This document shows, in pieces, positions 16,005 to 23,366 of a stretch of DNA of 43,386 bases. The stretch's first letter is position 1, and each line of letters starts with the position of its first letter. Both the position numbers and the translations under genes were made by a program. Location of the stretch: assembly GCA_944385365.1 (NCBI GenBank), contig CALWWW010000019.1:1-43386 (forward strand), given 5' to 3'. The notes below the pieces were generated by a model. It searched no databases, had not been told where the DNA came from, and saw nothing but the letters and a program-made list of their open reading frames with translations. The stretch comes from an uncultured Oscillospiraceae bacterium. GTDB lineage: Bacteria > Bacillota > Clostridia > Oscillospirales > Oscillospiraceae.

Positions 16005-16068
16005 GGTCCCACCTCCTGACACAAATTGAAACAACGGGAGCAACACACCGCATGGTGTGTTCTGTCTT

Positions 16069-16308
16069 TCATCGGATTTTGGAGCCGCAATGGGGACAGT
16101 GTGCCACAGCGTCACGGCCCAGAAATTTCCCGCAGGCGGGACAGCGGTAGTACCGCAGATGAATGACCAAACCCACCAGCAGAATCACCACGCCCACGGC
16201 CCAGAGCAGCAGGCTTTTGAAGCACACCCCCAGCAGCAGCACGCAGCCGCCGGCCAGATACAATCGTGCTACAACGCTTCGGACTGTGTGCAGAGAATCT
16301 TTCCACAT
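16069..16308 (-). CDS. Zinc-ribbon minigene 1 of 3 (membrane protein, 79 aa)
   Basis: [11 protein letters not shown] start after GGAGGTGGGACC, the same leader as copy 2. Hydrophobic segments about 15-30 and 34-50, ribbon Cys 56, 59, 71 and 74 ([20 protein letters not shown]). It is the most diverged copy, lacking the SPRTVRK proline. First gene of the three-gene minus-strand unit; the promoter is at 16333-16361. Downstream (16044-16061) a hairpin ACACACC/GGTGTGT without T tract is a relic of the terminator found after copy 3. Confidence 0.75.
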   Translation of the reverse strand: MWKDSLHTVRSVVARLYLAGGCVLLLGVCFKSLLLWAVGVVILLVGLVIHLRYYRCPACGKFLGRDAVAHCPHCGSKIR

Positions 16309-16332
16309 GGTCCCACCTCCCGGTGTTTTTTC

Positions 16333-16361
16333 AGTATACCATGGTTTTCTCCGCCCTGCAA
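16333..16361 (-). promoter_or_regulatory. Promoter of the three zinc-ribbon minigenes
   Basis: Minus strand TTGCAG, 17 bp, TATACT, with GG before the -10. The leader to the ATG at 16308 is about 18 nt and includes the ribosome site. Confidence 0.7.
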
Positions 16362-16438
16362 TGGGAGAGCCCCTGTCACCATCTCCCCTGCCGCCGCCTA
16401 TACTATATTGGAACGAGCGAATTTTTGAGAAAGCAGGG

Positions 16439-17449
16439 ATGCGTATGATCGTCTATGAGGATTGCAGCCGGTGCCGCTGCCCCTGTCCATGCCGCTGCTG
16501 CCCCGGCGGGACCGGGCCGACGGGACCCACTGGCCCGACGGGAGCAACGGGGCCGACCGGCGCGACAGGCCCGACCGGCGCGACAGGCCCCGCCGGACCC
16601 ATGGGGCCGACCGGACCAACGGGCCCCGCCGGGGGCGGCGGCATCACCGGGCCAACCGGTCCCACCGGTCCCCAGGGGATTCCCGGCCCAACAGGCCCAA
16701 CCGGACCGCAAGGCATCCCCGGCCCAACCGGCCCAACCGGTCCCCAAGGTATCGCCGGTCCCACAGGCCCCCAGGGCATTGCTGGACCCCAAGGCGTTCC
16801 CGGTCCCACAGGACCCACAGGACCCCAGGGCATTGCCGGTCCCACAGGACCCACGGGACCCCAGGGCATTGCCGGACCCACAGGCCCAACCGGCCCCCAA
16901 GGCGTCCCCGGCCCCACCGGCCCCACCGGACCCCAAGGCATCACTGGTCCCACCGGTCCAACGGGACCCACCGGCCCCCAGGGGGCAACCGGACCAGCAG
17001 GGCCCCAGGGCGTCACGGGGCCAACCGGACCGACGGGAGCAGCGCCGGAGGATGTGTTTGCATCCTATTTCAATTTTCAGTATCCCATGGTCCGCAATAC
17101 CCTGCTGGACCTGCTGCCCGATATCACGGACCCCACGGGGCAGATCACCCAGGCTGATTCCCAGCGTATTGCGTTGCAGCCGGGGTATTATCTGGTGTCT
17201 TATAAGGTTTCGGCCATATTTACGTCCCCCAATTATTTGCAGGTGACGCCGTCATATAACGGGGCGTCGCGGCTGGAGTACGGCGTCTATTTTGCCGCCA
17301 ATTCCGCCGGGTTCAGCGCCTGCGGCTCGGGACTTTTCATTATTCGTGCGCCCGCGGCCACGGTGTTGACCTTTACTTATAGCGGCTCCGCCGATGCACG
17401 GGACGGAGAAACCAATGTGACCATTCTCAAGTTGAATCGACCCCTGTGA
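16439..17449 (+). CDS. Collagen-like protein with BclA-type C-terminal domain
   Basis: 336 aa, start ATG 16439 after GAAAGCAGGG. The N-terminus is short and Cys-rich ([15 protein letters not shown]). Residues about 23-200 are Gly-X-Y triplets, mostly [12 protein letters not shown] and GVP, with a single break GGGGI near residue 62. The C-terminal ~135 residues begin [15 protein letters not shown] and have a beta-rich TNF/C1q-like pattern ([29 protein letters not shown]). This is the layout of exosporium filament proteins of the BclA type, and Thr-rich triplets are typical O-glycosylation sites. A spore-surface role is inferred. A CTATACTATATT box at 16398-16409 may be its -10 region. Confidence 0.85.
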   Translation: MRMIVYEDCSRCRCPCPCRCCPGGTGPTGPTGPTGATGPTGATGPTGATGPAGPMGPTGPTGPAGGGGITGPTGPTGPQGIPGPTGPTGPQGIPGPTGPTGPQGIAGPTGPQGIAGPQGVPGPTGPTGPQGIAGPTGPTGPQGIAGPTGPTGPQGVPGPTGPTGPQGITGPTGPTGPTGPQGATGPAGPQGVTGPTGPTGAAPEDVFASYFNFQYPMVRNTLLDLLPDITDPTGQITQADSQRIALQPGYYLVSYKVSAIFTSPNYLQVTPSYNGASRLEYGVYFAANSAGFSACGSGLFIIRAPAATVLTFTYSGSADARDGETNVTILKLNRPL

Positions 17450-17452
17450 TAA

Positions 17453-18313
17453 GCACCCAAACTATAAAAGTTTTACTCGATTTTTTTCAAAAAATCGCGA
17501 AGTCCAGAGGCAGGGCCTCTGGTCGCCCCGCGCACGGGGCGAAATACCCGCCCGTCGCAACGGGCGAAACACCCGCGCCGCGCACGGCGCGAAACTCCCG
17601 CCCGCCGCAGCGGGCGAAATCCCCAATCGTCCAAAGCGCCATCCGCAGATGGCGCAATCCCCGGCCAAAGGCCATGGCCCCCGCCGCCACCCCCTGTGGG
17701 GGTGGACGGTGGGGGCCATCTTTTCCGCTGGGCGTAGGGGCCGGCATCCCTGACGGCCCCGGATGGAATGCACCATGGACGCGTCAAGAATGCCGCGTCC
17801 CACGAAACGGTTACACATTCGCCCCCGTGCGACGGTCAACGTTGCCCGGTACGGCACGGCGGCACACACAGGTGCCGCCCTACGAACGTGGACGGACTGC
17901 CCCGCTTCGTTGGGGGCGGGTACGTTATCAGACGCGGTACGACATAAGGCCGCCGTCCACCACCCGCGATGGGGTGGGGACGGCGGCCTTCGGCTTCGCC
18001 GGGGGTTCCGCCATCTGCGGATGGCGGTTTAGGACGCTTAGGGTGTTTCACGCCGTGCGCGGCGCGGGAATTTCGCCCGCTGCGGCGGGCGACCAAAGGC
18101 TCTGCCTTTGGAAACCGCGATTTGGGCAACGCGCCGCCGGTTGGCAAGAGGTGTCGGCGAGGAATTTTGTGTCAGAGCAAGGCCCAGTTTCGCCGCCATA
18201 CTGGATGTATGGCAAGAAGCTGGGCCGCAGCTATGGCGCAAAAGGCCCGGCGACACCCGCAGACACACCGGCGGTAAGTTGCCCCACAGAAAAAAATCGA
18301 GTAAAACTTTTAT
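17453..18313. repeat. Palindromic mosaic element, copy C (both ends present, carries nested insert)
   Basis: Left end GCACCCAAA then AAAAGTTTTACTCG and ATTTTTTTCAAAAAAT; CCAGAGGC/GCCTCTGG near 17514. Left-arm hairpins with CGCA loop start at 17524 (CGCCCCG), 17549 (CGCCCGT), 17574 (CGCGCCG) and 17599 (CGCCCGC), an exact 25-bp pitch, then GCGCCATC. Core REP-like palindromes: 17734-17760 (GTAG foot, GGGGCCG), 17777-17800 (GGACGCG) and 17858-17883 (GGCGGCAC, inverted). The right arm has CCGCCATC/GATGGCGG, a double compensatory variant of GCGCCATC, then CGCGCCG, CGCCCGC and CCAAAGGC. The right terminal motif is split by a 161-nt insert. It lies between convergent genes. Confidence 0.88.
18124..18284. 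other. Nested 161-nt end-to-end foldable element inside repeat C
   Basis: It interrupts the right terminal motif between GCGATTT and GAAAAAAATCG. Nested helices: GGGCAAC/GTTGCCC (18124-18130/18278-18284); CCGCCGGT/ACCGGCGG (18134-18141/18267-18274) after a symmetric 3x3 loop; GGTGTCG/CGACACC (18150-18156/18251-18257); TTTTGTGTC with GGCGCAAAA (18165-18173/18235-18243, two G-U pairs); GGCCCAG/CTGGGCC (18181-18187/18220-18226); GCCATAC, loop TGGAT, GTATGGC (18195-18213). The G-U pairs exist only on the plus strand. It could be a small structured RNA or a hairpin-type MITE; no open frame is meaningful. No target duplication is visible. Confidence 0.7.
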
Positions 18314-18325
18314 CTCTCTTTCTTC

Positions 18326-19069
18326 TTATGGGTTTTGCAGCTGCTCCTGAATCTGCCGCTTATACTGCAAAAACTCCGGAGACAAATTGAAATCCTGCCG
18401 CCGGGGCCGTGGCTCCTCCACGACAATCTCCGACGTAATCCGGCCCGGCTGGCCCGTCAGCAGATAGATCCGGTCCGACAGCAGCACCGCCTCGTCCATA
18501 TCGTGGGTGATAAACAGCGTGGAAAGGTGAATCCGTTCCATGACGTCCAGGTACCACCGGTGAATGGCGCTTTTTGTCAGCGTATCCAACGCCGAAAACG
18601 GCTCGTCCAGCAGCGCCACATCCTGGGAAAACAGGTATGTCCGCAGCAGGGCCGCCCGCTGGCGCATACCGCCGGACAGCTGGGAGGGCCACAGCTTTTC
18701 CGTCCCTCCCAGGCCGAACTCCTCAAAGAGCGCCGACGCCTGTTTCCGGGCCTCCCGCTTTTTCACCCCCCGCAGCAGCAGGGGCAGCGCCACATTATCC
18801 TCGATGGTCCGGTACGGCAGCAGCAAATCCTTTTGCAGCATGTAGCTGATATGGCCCGGTTTGCCGGTGATGTCCTCCCCGTCCAGCAGCACCTGCCCGG
18901 CGTCGGGCTTCAGCAGACCGGAAATAACGTTGAACAGCGTCGTTTTGCCGCCGCCGCTGACGCCCAGCAGGCACACCAGTTCCCCTTTCCGCAGGGTGAC
19001 AGACACATCCTCCAGCACCTTCCGGCCGTCAAAGGACACCGAAACGCCGCGTACTTCCAGCGTCTCCAT
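18326..19069 (-). CDS. thiZ: Thiamine/pyrimidine-precursor ABC transporter ATPase (ThiZ-like)
   Basis: 247 aa. Walker A GVSGGGKT at 36-43, LSGGMRQR signature, Walker B VALLDEP, and the switch His in LFITHDMDEAV, the nitrate/taurine/thiamine subclass of importers. Partner of the lipoprotein and permease encoded just upstream; 1-bp gap to the binding-protein stop. It energises uptake of the substrate bound by the NMT1-type lipoprotein. Last gene of a TPP-riboswitch operon, ending just before repeat C. Confidence 0.88.
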   Translation of the reverse strand: METLEVRGVSVSFDGRKVLEDVSVTLRKGELVCLLGVSGGGKTTLFNVISGLLKPDAGQVLLDGEDITGKPGHISYMLQKDLLLPYRTIEDNVALPLLLRGVKKREARKQASALFEEFGLGGTEKLWPSQLSGGMRQRAALLRTYLFSQDVALLDEPFSALDTLTKSAIHRWYLDVMERIHLSTLFITHDMDEAVLLSDRIYLLTGQPGRITSEIVVEEPRPRRQDFNLSPEFLQYKRQIQEQLQNP

Positions 19070-19070
19070 C

Positions 19071-20180
19071 TCAGGCTTCCGGCAGATAGTCGTTGGTAAA
19101 TCCGGCGTCCACGGTCACCTGGCCGTCCAGCAGCTGGTTGTCGTTGAGCCACTGGAAGAACCCGCTCCACCGCTCGGCGTCAAACTCGCCCCAGCGGGCG
19201 GCGTCGGCCTGGTACTCCCCGGCCAGGAACTCCTGGCTGGCGTAGATCAGACCGGCGCTGTCTGCCAGCTCCGGCACGGCCTCCATCAGAATGTCGGCGG
19301 CCTCCTTGGGGTTCTCAATGCAGTATTCATAACCGCGGGTCACGGCCTCCAGGAATGCCTTGGCCTCGTCGGGATGCTCGGTGAGATAGTCGTTGTTGGC
19401 GATGATGACGGGGGTGTAGAAGTCGAACACCGGGTCAATATCGGCAAAGGCGAAGTAATCGGTCTCCAGACCGGCCACGTCGCAGGCCACACCGGCCCAG
19501 CCCTCATAGACCCAAATGGCGTCCACGGACTTGGTCTCCAGCGCCGTCACCTCGTCGGTGACCGTGGAGGGAATCAGCTCCACCTTGGAGAAATCGCCGC
19601 CGTCGGCCTCCATGACCTGCTGGATGGTGGCCTTTTCCACCGGCAGGTCCCAGGTGGCGTACTTGTGGCCCTCCAGGCCCTTGGGGGTGTCCATGCCCTC
19701 GCCCTTGCGGGAGATGATGCCGGAGGTGTTGTGCTGAATCATGGCCGCCACCGCCGTAATGGGCAGCTGGCCGTCACCGATGAGGGCCGGGGCAATGTAA
19801 TCCTGGAAGGACACGCCGAACTGAGCGCCGCCGCTGCCCACCAGCATTTCCGCGCCGCCGTCGGGCGGCTGCACCACGTTGACCGTCAGACCGGCCTCTT
19901 CAAAATAGCCCAGCTTCTGGGCCACATACACGCCGGTGTGGTTGGTGTTGGGGGTCCAGTCCAGGACGAAGGTGATCTCCGTCAGCTCCGCCGGTTCCTG
20001 GTCCTCCGTAGCCTCCGGCTCGCCGGTAGTCTCGGTTCCGGCATCGCTGGCGGCGGGTTCGTCAGTGGTAGCGGCAGGCTCGTCGGTAGTGGTATCCTGG
20101 GCCTTCTGGCCGCAGGCTCCCAGGCCCAGCACCAGCGTCAGGGCCAACAGCAGCGCCAACAGGCGTTTGGTCAGATTCAT
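19071..20180 (-). CDS. thiY: NMT1/THI5-type substrate-binding lipoprotein (ThiY-like)
   Basis: 369 aa, start MNLTKRLLAL; the 15 codons upstream are shadow. Signal peptide with lipobox LGAC (Cys23), then an acidic Thr/Glu-rich linker to about residue 68. The NMT1 domain has ITFVLDWTPNTNHTGVYVAQ, LGYFEEAGLTV, FGVSFQDYIAPAL and YEGWAGV. The family binds thiamine precursors such as formylaminopyrimidine; the exact ligand is not deducible. The riboswitch upstream supports a thiamine link. Start overlaps the permease stop by 4 nt. Confidence 0.9.
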   Translation of the reverse strand: MNLTKRLLALLLALTLVLGLGACGQKAQDTTTDEPAATTDEPAASDAGTETTGEPEATEDQEPAELTEITFVLDWTPNTNHTGVYVAQKLGYFEEAGLTVNVVQPPDGGAEMLVGSGGAQFGVSFQDYIAPALIGDGQLPITAVAAMIQHNTSGIISRKGEGMDTPKGLEGHKYATWDLPVEKATIQQVMEADGGDFSKVELIPSTVTDEVTALETKSVDAIWVYEGWAGVACDVAGLETDYFAFADIDPVFDFYTPVIIANNDYLTEHPDEAKAFLEAVTRGYEYCIENPKEAADILMEAVPELADSAGLIYASQEFLAGEYQADAARWGEFDAERWSGFFQWLNDNQLLDGQVTVDAGFTNDYLPEA

Positions 20181-20941
20181 TTGGGTTCTTCCTTTCTGTC
20201 TTTCAGGTAACGGTACGGCATACACTTTCTCTCCAGCAGGCTCACGGCGGCCATGAGGGCCAGGGAGACGGCGGAAATGAGAAAGATCACCGCAAACATT
20301 TTGTCAAAGGCAAAGGCGCTTTTGACGCGGGTCATATAGACGCCCAGACCGGCGAAGCCGCCCAGCCATTCGCTGATGACGGCGCCCACCACCGAATAGG
20401 CGGCGGCAATGCGCAGTCCCGAAAAGAACTGGGGCATGGCCGACGGGCATTTGAGATAGCGGAAAATCCGGACGCGCCCGGCCCCCATGGACCGCAGCAG
20501 CCCCACGGCGTCCCGGTCCACGGACCGGAAGCCGTCCAGCAGTCCCACGGTGACGGGGAAAAAGGTCACCAGAATAATCAGAATGACCTTGGGCAGCATC
20601 TCGTATCCAAACCACAGCACCAGCAGCGGCGCAATGGCCACGGTGGGGATGGTCTGGGACAAAATCAGAATGGGATAGACGGCCCGGTACAGGACCTCGA
20701 AGGCGTCCATGAGCACGGCGAAGAGAAAGCCAATGGCCACGCCCAGGACCAGACCATAGAGGGCTTCCTGCAACGTCACCAGCGCGTGTTCCGCCAGCAG
20801 CGCCCGGTCATTGTACAGCGCCTGGAACACCTTCACCGGCGACGGCAGCAGGTAGGCCGGAATCAAACCGCTGACGGAGGCCAGCTGCCAGAGGACCAGC
20901 AGCACGGCCACGGCCACCACGGCGGGCAGTTTACTGCGCAT
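20177..20941 (-). CDS. thiX: Thiamine-precursor ABC transporter permease (ThiX-like)
   Basis: 254 aa from MRSKLPAVVAV. Six or so hydrophobic spans and the BPD-transporter EAA loop region around DGFRSVDRDAVGLLRSMGAGR, where the ATPase docks. Belongs to the SsuC/TauC/ThiX permease type (LPSPVKVFQAL, SQTIPTVAIAPLLVLWFG). Overlaps the upstream thiamine-binding gene by 11 nt and the downstream lipoprotein by 4 nt, so the operon is tightly coupled. Confidence 0.9.
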   Translation of the reverse strand: MRSKLPAVVAVAVLLVLWQLASVSGLIPAYLLPSPVKVFQALYNDRALLAEHALVTLQEALYGLVLGVAIGFLFAVLMDAFEVLYRAVYPILILSQTIPTVAIAPLLVLWFGYEMLPKVILIILVTFFPVTVGLLDGFRSVDRDAVGLLRSMGAGRVRIFRYLKCPSAMPQFFSGLRIAAAYSVVGAVISEWLGGFAGLGVYMTRVKSAFAFDKMFAVIFLISAVSLALMAAVSLLERKCMPYRYLKDRKEEPK

Positions 20942-21233
20942 GGTGCTTGGTGACCTTTTTATCGATGGTGAGGATCTCCCCTTCCGGCTCATAGACCACC
21001 TTGATGTAGGCCGAGACCTTGGGGGCACCGGCGCGGATGGCCACATGCTGGCATTCCTTGACGATGTCCATCAGCTGGTCGTAGTCGTCGCCCTCGACGG
21101 TGGTTTCAAAGGGACCGACGTAATAGTTCAGGCCCTGGGCCTTGATGTAGTCGATGACCTCGTCGACGATGCGCACCAGCTCTTCGTCGTTGTCCGCCTT
21201 CGGCAGCGTCTGGATCGCAACACTTGCTTTCAT
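20931..21233 (-). CDS. Thiamine-binding protein, MTH1187/YkoF-like (UPF0045)
   Basis: 100 aa, start MKASVAIQTLP with AGGAGGAAC before it. MTH1187 family: VDEVIDYIKAQGLNYYVGPFETTVEGDDYDQLMDIVKECQ, a ferredoxin-like fold that binds thiamine or hydroxymethylpyrimidine in related proteins. First gene after the TPP riboswitch, next to the ThiXYZ genes, so it probably senses or buffers the transported pyrimidine in the cytoplasm (inference). Family-typical length. Confidence 0.85.
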   Translation of the reverse strand: MKASVAIQTLPKADNDEELVRIVDEVIDYIKAQGLNYYVGPFETTVEGDDYDQLMDIVKECQHVAIRAGAPKVSAYIKVVYEPEGEILTIDKKVTKHHAQ

Positions 21234-21254
21234 TTTTCTGTTCCTCCTAAACGT

Positions 21255-21290
21255 AAAAAAACTGCCTACGCCGGGTACAGCGCGGGCAGT
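21255..21290 (-). terminator. Expression-platform terminator of the TPP riboswitch
   Basis: Minus strand: ACTGCC, inner CGC/GCG pairs, GGCAGT, then T7, between the aptamer and the AGGAGG of the first gene. Its 3' arm contains CCGGCGTAGG, a direct copy of the aptamer's own conserved 3' sequence (21317-21326 and 21265-21274 on the plus strand). Confidence 0.75.
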
Positions 21291-21311
21291 AATAGCCAAA
21301 AAAAGCCGTTA

Positions 21312-21402
21312 TGATTCCTACGCCGGCATGACCCGGATCAGGTATATGGGTCACGGCGATTCAGCCGTCTCTCAGCCCGTTCGCGGGCTCCCCGTTGTCA
21401 GG
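21312..21402 (-). ncRNA. TPP (THI-box) riboswitch aptamer
   Basis: Minus strand: ACAACGGGGAGCCC..., CTGAGA (plus 21370-21375), a stem ACGGC/GCCGT, GACCC, ACCTGATC (plus 21336-21343), CCGGGTCATGCCGGCGTAGGAA. These are the invariant thi-box blocks in order. Binding of thiamine pyrophosphate should favour the terminator at 21255-21290 and shut the transporter operon. Confidence 0.95.
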
Positions 21403-21475
21403 CAAGGGCGATTTTTTGCGGATGGAACACGGTGCACCGCGTCCAGCTGCCAAATTCTGCGCTCTTGCATTCGAT

Positions 21476-21504
21476 AGTGTACCGCAGCCGGCGCGGTTTG
21501 TCAA
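21476..21504 (-). promoter_or_regulatory. Promoter of the thiamine transport operon
   Basis: Minus strand TTGACA, 17 bp, TACACT. The -35 overlaps the stop codon of the asparaginase gene, which is transcribed in the same direction, and no terminator separates them. Confidence 0.85.
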
Positions 21505-22505
21505 GTCTTAATGCAATTCAGCAAATCCTGGGCCACCGGCGTGTTGAACTGCCGCCGCAGTTCCTCGTAGGGCAGGTCCTGGCCCAGCAGCCACATGAGC
21601 TTGGTCACCGCCGCTTCAATGGTCATGTCGTGGGCCTGGAGTACGTCATAGGCGGCCATGGCCTTGCGGCCCACCTCGTAGACCCCCAGATCGCTGCCCT
21701 CCAGCATGGCCTGGGTGGCCACCACCACATGGCAGCCCCGCTCCTTGAAGGTCTGGAGCCGGTCGAGGAAATTTCTCTGATGGGCAAAGGGCAGTCCGCC
21801 CGCGCCGTAGCTTTCAATGACCAGGGCCCGGTAGTGCTCCCCGATATAGTCGAGGATTGCCGGGTCCATGCCGGGAATCAGTTTGAGCAGAAACACCTCC
21901 GGCAGCAGCTTGTGGTAAAACCGCACCGGTTCCGTATGGTGGAAGGTCACATACTGGAAAATGCGGCCCTGATCGATGAGTGCCACCTCGGGATAGTTGA
22001 TGCTGGAAAAGGCCGCATAGCTTTTGGTTTTCAGCTTTTTGGCACGGGTGCCCAGGATGGCCCGGCCGGAGAAGACGACGAACACGCCGCCGCACCGCTC
22101 CTGGCAGGCAAAGCACAGACTGTCCAGCAGATTTTTCTTGGCGTCGGTGATGGGGTCCATCAGGGGCTTCTGGGCTCCCGTGAGGACAATGGGCTTGTTG
22201 GAATGCTGAATCAGATACGACAACGCCGCCGACGTATAGGCCATGGTGTCGGTGCCGTGGGTAATGACAAAACCGTCGTAGTCGTCGTAGTGTTCTTCGA
22301 TGGTGGCGGCCATGAGCAGCCATTGTTCCGGCTGGACGTTGGTGCTGTCGATGTTGAGCAGCTGCACCGTGTCGATGGTACAGAAGTTCTGGGCCTCCGG
22401 AACACTTTCGTACAGCTCCCGGGAGGTGATGCCGGGGGCCAGACCGTGCTCCGTGGGGGTGGAGGCGATGGTTCCGCCGGTGGCGATGAGAAGAACGCGC
22501 TTCAA
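21501..22505 (-). CDS. ansA: Type I L-asparaginase
   Basis: 334 aa from TTG 22505 with AAAGGAG 9 nt upstream; the 30 codons before it run into the promoter. First catalytic loop LLIATGGTIAST with the nucleophile Thr12, second loop THGTDTMAYTSAAL with the Thr-Asp pair, GAQKPLMDPITDAKKNL and IESYGAGGLPF. Hydrolyses asparagine to aspartate and ammonia. No signal peptide, so cytoplasmic, consistent with the low-affinity AnsA branch. Its own promoter lies at 22545-22573. Monocistronic. Confidence 0.93.
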   Translation of the reverse strand: MKRVLLIATGGTIASTPTEHGLAPGITSRELYESVPEAQNFCTIDTVQLLNIDSTNVQPEQWLLMAATIEEHYDDYDGFVITHGTDTMAYTSAALSYLIQHSNKPIVLTGAQKPLMDPITDAKKNLLDSLCFACQERCGGVFVVFSGRAILGTRAKKLKTKSYAAFSSINYPEVALIDQGRIFQYVTFHHTEPVRFYHKLLPEVFLLKLIPGMDPAILDYIGEHYRALVIESYGAGGLPFAHQRNFLDRLQTFKERGCHVVVATQAMLEGSDLGVYEVGRKAMAAYDVLQAHDMTIEAAVTKLMWLLGQDLPYEELRRQFNTPVAQDLLNCIKT

Positions 22506-22544
22506 GGCCGGTTGCTCCTTTCCTGCAAATGGGAATTGTTTTTT

Positions 22545-22573
22545 ATTATACCCAACTCCCCGTGGTTCGTAAA
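22545..22573 (-). promoter_or_regulatory. Promoter of ansA
   Basis: Minus strand TTTACG, 17 bp, TATAAT (perfect -10). The leader to the TTG is about 32 nt. Confidence 0.75.
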
Positions 22574-22604
22574 GAAGAAATTGGACCGGCCCCATTAAAG
22601 GGGA

Positions 22605-22632
22605 TTGCGAATCCCGGAGAAAAGGCTATACT
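22605..22632 (+). promoter_or_regulatory. Promoter of the ABC/FtsX exporter pair
   Basis: TTGCGA, 16 bp, TATACT, 32 bp before the ATG, with GGGAGGG as ribosome site. Back to back with the ansA promoter. Confidence 0.7.
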
Positions 22633-22664
22633 AAGATTAGAACAACCCGACGGGAGGGACGCAT

Positions 22665-23359
<695 letters not shown>

Positions 23360-23366
<7 letters not shown>

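Noticed and set aside
16453-17016. Antisense collagen-like frame (GPVGPVG type) opposite the Gly-X-Y tract
   Set aside because: GGNCCN triplets read similarly on the opposite strand; there is no ribosome site, no flanking domain, and the sense gene has a complete architecture.
16439-17040. Microsatellite or tandem-repeat element within the collagen-like gene
   Set aside because: The 9-bp periodicity follows from Gly-X-Y codons in frame, with synonymous variation, so it is coding rather than an independent repeat.
17446-18390. Open frames of 200-350 codons across the repeat elements (also 26543-27298 and 2120-3166)
   Set aside because: They arise from stop-poor GC palindromes, read equally well in several frames and on both strands, and show no start signals or recognisable domains.
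21501-21504. Transcriptional link between ansA and the thiamine operon as one regulatory unit
   Set aside because: The overlap of the ansA stop with the -35 box reflects compact spacing; the riboswitch terminator would handle read-through, and no functional link is evident.
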